From: Nitrincola lacisaponensis
Lineage (GTDB): Bacteria; Pseudomonadota; Gammaproteobacteria; Pseudomonadales; Balneatricaceae
NCBI RefSeq assembly: GCF_000691225.1
Contig: NZ_JMSZ01000030.1
Coordinates: 21,251-85,250 of the forward strand
DNA: 64,000 bases
Direction: 5' to 3'
Shown here: positions 37,328 through 44,803 of the stretch, one piece after another
How the letters are laid out: each line of letters starts with the position of its first letter
How positions within the stretch are numbered: the stretch's first letter is position 1
Position numbers and translations under genes: made by a program
The notes under the pieces: model-generated
The model's database searches: none
What the model was told of the DNA's origin: nothing
Seen by the model: the letters and a program-made list of their open reading frames with translations, nothing else

Positions 37328-38773
37328 TCAACACAAGGTTTGACGATATACCAACCCCAGATGTGATACGGCATCGTCTATCTGATCGGCCGTATCTGCG
37401 CTGAAACCCAGAATTAACCCCTGCTGTTGGTTCAAGGGGTCGTAGGCCGATAAAGGACGGGCTCCTATGCCCTCCTGATTGAGGCGCTGACATAGAGCCT
37501 GATCCGCACGACCCGATGGCAAAGCCTGAACCAGATGCATACCGCCACCTGCATCAATCACAGGCAATTCAGATAAAGGCGAAGCCGCGATAGCTGTGAT
37601 GAGCGCCTCACGGCGTTGCTGGTAAAGCTGGCGCATTTTTTTCAAATGCCGACTGTAATAGCCCTCAGCCATGAATTTACCAAGCGCATGCTGAGACAGG
37701 CGCGTCAGCCCACCATCCTGATAGCCACGTAACTTGAGCATGCCCGGTACCAGGGCTGGCGGGAGTACCAGATAGCCCAAGCGCAACGCTGGAAACATGG
37801 TGCGGCTGAAGGTCCCGGTATAGATCACCCGCTGTTCTCGACTTAATGCATAGAGGGCTGTGATGGGCTGCCCGGTGGCAAACTCGCAGTCAAAATCATC
37901 TTCAATAATCCAGCAGTCTTGCTGTTCAGCCCAGTTCAGTAACGCCAGCCGAGCCTGTAGAGTCAGCGTGTGTCCCAATGGAAAATTACGTGAGGGCGTC
38001 ACACACAAACACGCTGCCTTCAACCCAGTCGGCAACCCTTGTTGTAATAGCTGCCAACTGATTGATTCAACCTTCGCACCGGCTGCTCGCATCACTGCCG
38101 CTGTTCCCGGATAACCTGGCGATTCAACTAATACCCTGTCATTCGGACATAACAGCAACTCAGCTACCAGATGCAGGGCTTGCTGCGAACCTGAAGTAAT
38201 CAGCAGCTGTGATGCATCCACCTGAATACCCCGACGGCTCGCCAGATGCATGACCAGTTCCTCTCGCAACAACCCATCTCCCGCCAAAGGGGTGTGCTGA
38301 AGCTGATGCCGGGAGACCGACTGACCCAGGCAGCGTTTCCACTGCTGTAATGGAAACGCATCCAAAGCAGGAACCGCCGGCTGTAGACGCTGAGGGGCAC
38401 GTGTTTCCGGTATACGAAATGCCTGCAAAGCATCCAGGCGGTGATTTAAACCCGGTAGCGATGATTGAGCCAAAGCATCTGAGTGGGTTACAGGCGCATG
38501 CCGCAACAGATGGGCAGGCAAATCAATCACAAAGCTGCCGGCCCCCTGACGGGCTTCAATATAGCCTTCCGCTTGTAACAACTCAAAGGCGCTTTTCACC
38601 GTATTACGGGACACATTCAACTGATGGGCAAGCTCCCGCGTAGCCGGTAGTTGCTCACCGCTTTTCAGCTCGGCAGCGAGTATGGCTTGCTGCAACCAGA
38701 CAAACACCTGTCGATAACGAGGCAAGCCGGGATGGGTTAAAGGATTAAACGGAGTCAGAGGCAAGCGTGTCAA
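37328..38773 (-). CDS. MocR/GntR-type regulator with aminotransferase-like domain, PLP lysine replaced by Arg
   Basis: N-terminal GntR winged helix (LPATRELAHQLNVSRNTVKSA fragment, about residues 40-60) joined to a class I aminotransferase-like domain. The fold residues are visible: LITSGSQQALHLVAELLL, SPGYPGTAAVMRAAG, CVTPSRNFPLG, IIEDDFDCEF with the PLP-contacting Asp. The usual Schiff-base motif GTFSK reads GTFSRTMFPALRLGY; Arg is encoded at 37802-37804. Start is uncertain: the in-frame GTG at 38872 and ATG at 38866 would overlap the divergent gene; a TTG at 38773 with AGG seven bases upstream leaves a normal intergenic region and gives 481 residues. Probably controls the divergent pyridoxamine-oxidase-like gene. 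Confidence 0.85.
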   Translation of the reverse strand: MTRLPLTPFNPLTHPGLPRYRQVFVWLQQAILAAELKSGEQLPATRELAHQLNVSRNTVKSAFELLQAEGYIEARQGAGSFVIDLPAHLLRHAPVTHSDALAQSSLPGLNHRLDALQAFRIPETRAPQRLQPAVPALDAFPLQQWKRCLGQSVSRHQLQHTPLAGDGLLREELVMHLASRRGIQVDASQLLITSGSQQALHLVAELLLCPNDRVLVESPGYPGTAAVMRAAGAKVESISWQLLQQGLPTGLKAACLCVTPSRNFPLGHTLTLQARLALLNWAEQQDCWIIEDDFDCEFATGQPITALYALSREQRVIYTGTFSRTMFPALRLGYLVLPPALVPGMLKLRGYQDGGLTRLSQHALGKFMAEGYYSRHLKKMRQLYQQRREALITAIAASPLSELPVIDAGGGMHLVQALPSGRADQALCQRLNQEGIGARPLSAYDPLNQQQGLILGFSADTADQIDDAVSHLGLVYRQTLC

Positions 38774-38864
38774 TATTGGGCCTATTAATTTTACAGAAAT
38801 TGGATCTTTTACTACCCATTTTAGCCCCCTACACTGAGATTTATCCACAGTAAAGGACACGACC

Positions 38865-39461
38865 ATGAGCACCTATCCAATCAATGATCGAAACCGCGTT
38901 ATCCGCGGCCCCAAGCGAGCCAATTATGATCAGGCTGTTATTCATGCCATTATTGATGAAGCCTTGGTATGCCACCTTGCCTGTGGTGATGAACAGGCAT
39001 CTTATATTCAGCCCACACTGCACTGGCGGGTAGGTGAGACCCTCTATGTACATGGCTCTGCCAAAAACGGGCTGTTTCAGCGGCTGATTAATGGCGCGGA
39101 AGGCAGCATTGCGATTACGCTGTTGGATGGGATCGTCTTTGCACGCTCTGCCTTTCACCATTCGGTGAACTACCGTAGTGTGATTCTGTATGGCAAGGCC
39201 AGACTGGTAACCGATGAAGCAGAAAAGTGTGCATCACTGGATGCATTGATGGAAAAGTTCCATAGCGGCCGCTCAAAAGAAGCACGCCCTGCCAATGCGA
39301 CGGAACTCAAAGCCACCAGCGTTCTGGCATTCACGCTCAGCAACATTGCCGCCAAAATCAGAACCGGAGGCCCGGTCGATGATCCGGAGGATATGCAACT
39401 GCCGGTTTGGGCAGGTGTTCAACCCATACACCTGCAACTCGGCGAAATTATCTACGAGTAA
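38865..39461 (+). CDS. Pyridoxamine 5'-phosphate oxidase-like flavin-binding protein
   Basis: 198 residues of the split-barrel FMN-binding fold (Pyridox_ox_2 type). Seen: IRGPKRANYDQAVIHAIIDEA start, CHLACGDEQASYIQPTLHWR, YVHGSAKNGLFQRL, and a VFARSAFHHSVNYRSV strand pair. It lacks the substrate-binding tail of genuine PdxH. Family members are often found beside MocR regulators. AAAGGA lies about 7 bases before the ATG. Convergent with the diguanylate cyclase gene. Confidence 0.85.
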   Translation: MSTYPINDRNRVIRGPKRANYDQAVIHAIIDEALVCHLACGDEQASYIQPTLHWRVGETLYVHGSAKNGLFQRLINGAEGSIAITLLDGIVFARSAFHHSVNYRSVILYGKARLVTDEAEKCASLDALMEKFHSGRSKEARPANATELKATSVLAFTLSNIAAKIRTGGPVDDPEDMQLPVWAGVQPIHLQLGEIIYE

Positions 39462-39479
39462 CCCGCTATCGGAACCCAT

Positions 39480-40958
39480 CTAACGGTATCGATCATGTTC
39501 CGCATACCAGTGTTTTTTGTCTTCATACATCCGCTCATCAGCACACTTCAGGACCTCATCCGGCGGTACCTGATCAGAGCAGGCCAGACCAACACTGAGT
39601 TCAACAGGTACAGCCAGGGTGTCACCTTGATCAGTGGGCAAAGATACCACCCGCCCCTTGACGTTGTCGTGGATACGCTGCATCAGGGCCCTGGCACCTT
39701 GCCCTGTTTCATCCATACACAGGATGACAAATTCATCACCACCAAATCGAAATAAACGATCATCTTCTCTGCAGATCGCACGCAAAGCATCGGCTGCGCT
39801 GCAAATCAATTGATCACCCGCGATATGGCCGTATTGATCATTGATCTGTTTTAAGCCAATCAGATCGATCAAAATAACGCTAAAATGTGCATTCACATTA
39901 TCACGGAGCCTTAACTGAGCCTTGGCGATTTCCTGCTCCAACCGACCACGATTATAGATACCGGTTAGCGCATCCCGCTCAGCAGCGGATTTCAACTCCA
40001 GGGAGAGCAACTTGTTGGCAATCGTGGTACTGAGCTGTTTCAGTAGCAACTTCATCGATTGACGCTCATCCTCAGGCAGCTTCTGCCCATGAATCAGCAA
40101 CAGCCCTTGAAAACGATCAAAGCGCTGCTTCAACGGAAACACATAACTATCATTACCCTGATCTGTGATGTTCACAAAATGCCCTTTAGGTAAATACTCA
40201 CTCACCCGAGACAACTGGCACTGCAAACGGTCACGCTGCTCCTCGTCCAGATCCTGGGTATAAGCGGCAAAGTGCAGGGCAGACACCTCTGGATCTTTAA
40301 GTACAAATCCAAAGGATTGATTCGGATAAAGTCCTTGCAGCACTTTCAAGGCCTCATCAATCAGGCGTTCAAGGGTTTCTGATTGATCTCCCAAATCAGT
40401 CAGTTTAAGCATGGTTAAAAAAATAACATTCTTCTTTTCGGCGTCTGTTTTGGTACAGAACAGACGCCGGTTCTGTATGGACAGTACTCTGGCAACAAGA
40501 AAAATATAGACCAGCAGTGCAATCATGGTCATGACTTCGATACCCAGCGGGGCCTCGGGTGACCAGTGAGTTCCAAACAACAAAGCGCCAACCAGCAGGC
40601 CCGCACCATAACAGCAAGCCGCACGTATAAACTGAGACAAGCCACCGGTCATCGTGTTGTTCAGAATAACCGCAGCCAGAAACGTAAAGCTGACCCAGCC
40701 GGAAAATTCGATCACAACTGTCCATAAGGCCAGCATAAACGCATCGAACATCATGGCAGGAATTTCGACCCCCTTGCGTGATTCACGTAAACGGTCGAAC
40801 CAATACACACCATGGGGATAGAGCAAAAAATAGACAGCCGCAGAAAAATAGATCCAGGCGGACCAGTCACGAACATACGTCAGCCAGGAAATGGCAACAA
40901 AAATCGCAACAAATCCGAACACCCGTGGCATGTAATTGATGCGCGTTAACCGCGGCAA
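39480..40958 (-). CDS. MASE2-type membrane diguanylate cyclase (GGDEF)
   Basis: 492 residues from a TTG. N-terminal membrane sensor with about six hydrophobic segments (13-160) resembling MASE2 (arginine-rich RLTRINYMPRVFGF lead-in); a middle region (about 175-320) that could be a GAF-like fold; C-terminal GGDEF domain with intact GGDEF (406-410), metal Asp in LIDLIGLKQIND, and inhibitory I-site REDD (397-400) five residues before it. So it should make cyclic di-GMP with product inhibition. The TTG has no ribosome site. An in-frame CTG at 40994 has AGGAG eight bases before it and would add 12 residues including RINRLPR. Confidence 0.88.
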   Translation of the reverse strand: MPRLTRINYMPRVFGFVAIFVAISWLTYVRDWSAWIYFSAAVYFLLYPHGVYWFDRLRESRKGVEIPAMMFDAFMLALWTVVIEFSGWVSFTFLAAVILNNTMTGGLSQFIRAACCYGAGLLVGALLFGTHWSPEAPLGIEVMTMIALLVYIFLVARVLSIQNRRLFCTKTDAEKKNVIFLTMLKLTDLGDQSETLERLIDEALKVLQGLYPNQSFGFVLKDPEVSALHFAAYTQDLDEEQRDRLQCQLSRVSEYLPKGHFVNITDQGNDSYVFPLKQRFDRFQGLLLIHGQKLPEDERQSMKLLLKQLSTTIANKLLSLELKSAAERDALTGIYNRGRLEQEIAKAQLRLRDNVNAHFSVILIDLIGLKQINDQYGHIAGDQLICSAADALRAICREDDRLFRFGGDEFVILCMDETGQGARALMQRIHDNVKGRVVSLPTDQGDTLAVPVELSVGLACSDQVPPDEVLKCADERMYEDKKHWYAEHDRYR

Positions 40959-41044
40959 GCGATTAATGCGAGATTCTCTGGCAATTTCTGTCAGTGTACG
41001 ATCTCCTGATTATTATTTTTTTGGAGTGTAAAGAAGCATAAACC

Positions 41045-41061
41045 GCCTATTCTGAATAGGC
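41045..41061. repeat. 17-bp palindrome upstream of the diguanylate cyclase
   Basis: GCCTATTC-T-GAATAGGC, perfect arms of eight around one base, about 50 bases before the likely translation start. Candidate operator or short hairpin. The rest of the 227-base gap holds the terminator at 41155-41179 and an AT-rich leader. Confidence 0.45.
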
Positions 41062-41154
41062 AATCCGTCTTCCGGATCGGGCGTTATTCGAGACCAGGTG
41101 CGGGTCAAGCAAGGAGAGAAAGTGCAGAAGCTGAAGAGAAAACTGAAAACATCT

Positions 41155-41179
41155 GAGTGCCCGGCAATACCGGGCACTC
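41155..41179 (-). terminator. Terminator after the flavin oxidoreductase gene
   Basis: Perfect 10-bp stem GAGTGCCCGG/CCGGGCACTC with loop CAATA, seven bases past the stop; minus-strand downstream sequence is T-rich. Confidence 0.8.
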
Positions 41180-41185
41180 AACCGA

Positions 41186-43237
41186 TCAAATATCCTTGAC
41201 CAGTCGCAACGCGTCATAGATAGCCGCATGGGTATTACGTGCGGATACCGCGTCCCCAATCCGATAGAGACGGAAGCGCCCTTCAGGGTTGCGAACCGCT
41301 GTTTGCGGCTGTCCGGCAATCAGCGCATCATAATCCACAGCTCCCAGATTCAGGGCATGGGGCTTCAGCTCAAAATATAGCTCGTCCAGCGGCAGGGTTC
41401 CGTGGTTCACCACCACCTGATCAACATGGCGAGTATTGAGTACGCCACCATAGTCGCTGCTCAATCGCGCCAGCAACCCGCCCTCATGGCGTTCCACAGA
41501 CGCCAGACGATAGGTGACAGTGAAGGTCACCTCTTGTGCCTGCAAGCTGCGCATATAGGGCACCAGGTTCATCGCCATAACTTCCGGTGCAAAGGTGCGA
41601 TCCGGCGTCATGATTTCCACTTTGGCACCACTGGCCGCAATCGTCTCGGCTGCCTGCAACGCAGCATGATCCCCGGCATCATCATAAATCAGTACATTGC
41701 GCCCCGGTTTCACATCACCCGCAATAATATCCCAGGTCGATACCACCAGTTCATTCCCCTGGCTTAGCACATCCGTATGCGGCAAGCCACCTGTGGCCAG
41801 AATTACCACATCGGCTTCTTCAGCCAGCACATCCGCGGCTTCTGCCCAGGTGTTAAAACGGAATTGCACCCCGAGACGCTCGCACTCAGCCATACGCCAA
41901 TCGATAATACTGATCATCTCCCGACGACGCTCACTCTGCGCAGTCAGGCGTACCTGTCCGCCCGGCAGGGCAGCAGCCTCCATGACCGTAACCTGATGCC
42001 CCCGTTCTGCTCCCACTCTGGCGGCCTCCAGACCGGCTGGACCTGCACCGACGATTAACATTTTTTTGGGTTCTGCCGCTGCAGGTATATCATGCGGCAT
42101 GGTCAATTCACGTCCGGTCGCGGGGTTATGAATACAGTAGGCGTCCCCGCCCTGATAGATGCGGTCCAGGCAAAAATTGGCCCCGACACACGGACGAATG
42201 CGATCTTCCTCACCGGCCAGAATTTTCCGAACAATATGTGGGTCCGCCATGTGCGCGCGGGTCAGGCCTACCATATCCAGTTTGCCGGAATCGATAGCAT
42301 AACGTGCCGTCGCAATATCCGGGATTTTGGCCGCATGAAACGTCGGCATACCCGTCAGTTTTCGTACTTCTCCGGCAAAATCGAGATGTGGTGCATTACG
42401 CATGCCCTGCACCGGAATCACATCCGTCAGCCCGGCATCGGTATCGATATGTCCACGAATCACGTTGAGGAAATCGACCATACCACTGGCTTTCAACTGC
42501 TCGGAGATCCACAAGCCGTCTTCAACGGAAATCCCGCCTGGCAGCTGTTCATCGGCGGTATAACGTATTCCGACAATAAACTGCTCACCCACACGTTTAC
42601 GAATTTCGCGCAATACATCAAAGGTGAACAGCAGGCGGTTTTCCAGTGAGCCGCCATAGGGCCCCTCCAGCGTATTGGTCAAGGGTGACCAGAACTGATC
42701 CATTAGATGCCCATAGGCCTGCAGCTCGATACCATCCAGTCCAGCCGCATGCATGCGCTCGGCAGCATCCGCATAGTCTTTGATAATCCGCTCAATATCC
42801 CAGTCTTCCATTTTTTTCGGAAAAGCCCGATGGCTGGCTTCACGATGATGTGACGGAGACACGACAGACAGCCAATCCCCTTTGGCCCAATGGGTCCGCC
42901 GTCCCAAATGGGTCAGCTGAATCATGACGGCCGTTCCATGCTCGTGGCAAGCATCGGCCAAATCACGCATATAGGGCACCACTTCATCCTTGTAGGCCAG
43001 AATATTGTTGAACACCGGAGGGCTGTCTTTAGACACCGTCGCCGAGCCTGCTGTCATGGTCAGGGCAATACCCGCTTTTGCCCGTTCAGCATGGTAGGCA
43101 CGGTATTTGGCTTTCGGCATACCATCTTCCGGGTAAGCCGGCTCATGCGCCGTGGTCATGATACGGTTTTTCAACGTCAGATGCTTTAACTGATAGGGTT
43201 GCAACAGTGGATCTTTGGACCGTGAATCGTTGGACAT
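41186..43237 (-). CDS. Dimethylglycine/N-methylproline demethylase-like NADH:flavin oxidoreductase
   Basis: 683 residues. N-terminal old-yellow-enzyme TIM barrel (about 10-345; TTAHEPAYPEDG, IQLTHLGRRTHW) and C-terminal FAD/NAD-binding half with GAGPAGLEAA (397-406). This is the trimethylamine dehydrogenase/2,4-dienoyl-CoA reductase architecture; segments such as TTAHEPAY and ATGRE resemble DgcA and stachydrine/N-methylproline demethylases. Iron-sulfur region reads CVGANFC then C368: C350, C356, C368 present, Ala353 where TMADH has a ligand Cys. ATG at 43237 has GGGAG nearby; a frame 21 codons longer lacks homology. No dgcB or electron-transfer flavoprotein gene is adjacent. Divergent from a TetR gene. 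Confidence 0.82.
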   Translation of the reverse strand: MSNDSRSKDPLLQPYQLKHLTLKNRIMTTAHEPAYPEDGMPKAKYRAYHAERAKAGIALTMTAGSATVSKDSPPVFNNILAYKDEVVPYMRDLADACHEHGTAVMIQLTHLGRRTHWAKGDWLSVVSPSHHREASHRAFPKKMEDWDIERIIKDYADAAERMHAAGLDGIELQAYGHLMDQFWSPLTNTLEGPYGGSLENRLLFTFDVLREIRKRVGEQFIVGIRYTADEQLPGGISVEDGLWISEQLKASGMVDFLNVIRGHIDTDAGLTDVIPVQGMRNAPHLDFAGEVRKLTGMPTFHAAKIPDIATARYAIDSGKLDMVGLTRAHMADPHIVRKILAGEEDRIRPCVGANFCLDRIYQGGDAYCIHNPATGRELTMPHDIPAAAEPKKMLIVGAGPAGLEAARVGAERGHQVTVMEAAALPGGQVRLTAQSERRREMISIIDWRMAECERLGVQFRFNTWAEAADVLAEEADVVILATGGLPHTDVLSQGNELVVSTWDIIAGDVKPGRNVLIYDDAGDHAALQAAETIAASGAKVEIMTPDRTFAPEVMAMNLVPYMRSLQAQEVTFTVTYRLASVERHEGGLLARLSSDYGGVLNTRHVDQVVVNHGTLPLDELYFELKPHALNLGAVDYDALIAGQPQTAVRNPEGRFRLYRIGDAVSARNTHAAIYDALRLVKDI

Positions 43238-43271
43238 GGCGACAGGCTCCCGGTGTGTTGTTATATTCAGC

Positions 43272-43312
43272 AGACTAGTAAAAATGTACATGTGTGTCAA
43301 TTATAGGTACAT
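43272..43312 (-). promoter_or_regulatory. Promoter and candidate TetR operator for the flavin oxidoreductase gene
   Basis: Minus strand: perfect -35 TTGACA (43295-43300), 17-base spacer, -10 TAGTCT (43272-43277). The spacer contains palindrome ATGTACAT (43284-43291), and GTACAT recurs at 43307-43312, 21 bases from the first copy (two helical turns). A repressor bound here would block the promoter. Confidence 0.55.
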
Positions 43313-43362
43313 CAATGAACACAAGATTGCCTTGAACGACCAAAGCCCGTATTCTTCGCGAC

Positions 43363-43992
43363 ATGAATATGCCTGAAACCGGCTGGCGCGGCTCGCCAGA
43401 AGTCTGGATAGATATTGCCTATGACATGCTGATTTCGCGTGGAGTGGAATCTGTACGCATACAACCGCTGGCCAAGCAGCTGGGGCTTTCACGTACCAGT
43501 TTTTACTGGTTTTTCAAAGATCGGGAAGCCTTGCTGGATGCGCTGGTACAGCGCTGGAAGGACAAAAATACTGGCAATCTGATTCAGCAAACCGAAGCCT
43601 ATGCTGAATCAGTCAGTGAAGCTGTACTCAATGTGTTTGACTGCTGGCTGGATCCGGATTTGTTTGATGATGCTTTCGAGTTTGCAATGCGCCACTGGGC
43701 ACTGCAATCCGAGCAGGTAGCGACAGAAATCGATCAGGCTGATCAACGTCGTTTACACGCATTGCGCAGTCTGTTCGAGCGTTTTGGTTATACCGGACAG
43801 GAAGCGGACATTCGGGCTCGCACCCTTTATCTGACTCAAATAGGCTATGTGTCCATGCGGACCCGGGAGAGTCTGGATGTGCGCATGACACGTATCGAAA
43901 ACTATGTGCGGGTATTTACCGGTCACGGCCCATCGGATAGTGAACTCAAGCGCTTTTATCATCGCCATGGGTTCACCGACCCGATAAATTGA
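43363..43992 (+). CDS. TetR/AcrR-family transcriptional regulator
   Basis: 209 residues. Seen: N-terminal helix-turn-helix with LAKQLGLSRTSFYWFFKDREALL; helical C-terminal ligand domain without motif. Divergent from the demethylase-like oxidoreductase with 125 bases between starts, so it probably represses that gene and itself. The ligand may be a methylated amine or its product (inference from neighbour only). An alternative ATG two codons in is possible. Confidence 0.88.
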   Translation: MNMPETGWRGSPEVWIDIAYDMLISRGVESVRIQPLAKQLGLSRTSFYWFFKDREALLDALVQRWKDKNTGNLIQQTEAYAESVSEAVLNVFDCWLDPDLFDDAFEFAMRHWALQSEQVATEIDQADQRRLHALRSLFERFGYTGQEADIRARTLYLTQIGYVSMRTRESLDVRMTRIENYVRVFTGHGPSDSELKRFYHRHGFTDPIN

Positions 43993-44011
43993 GCCCTGAC
44001 ACAGCAGGGCT
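43992..44011. terminator. Hairpin between tetR-like gene and adk
   Basis: AGCCCTG (43992-43998) pairs with CAGGGCT (44005-44011) across ACACAG; a further AGCCCTG at 44023-44029 offers an alternative partner inside the adk end. Convergent genes; no long T run. Confidence 0.5.
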
Positions 44012-44020
44012 GCCGGTTAA

Positions 44021-44701
<681 letters not shown>

Positions 44702-44745
44702 CTAATAAGTTTTTCGCCAGCTATCTGCATTGAGCCGGAACACAC

Positions 44746-44780
44746 AAAAAATAGTCCCCGAGGGTAACGTTACCGGGGAT
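44746..44780 (-). terminator. Terminator after ppc
   Basis: In the minus-strand transcript: TCCCCGGTAACGTTACC-CTC-GGGGA with a palindromic GGTAAC/GTTACC inner stem and a three-base bulge, followed by ATTTTTT. Typical intrinsic terminator. Confidence 0.85.
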
Positions 44781-44803
44781 ACTGTCACAATTCGACATTA
44801 GCA

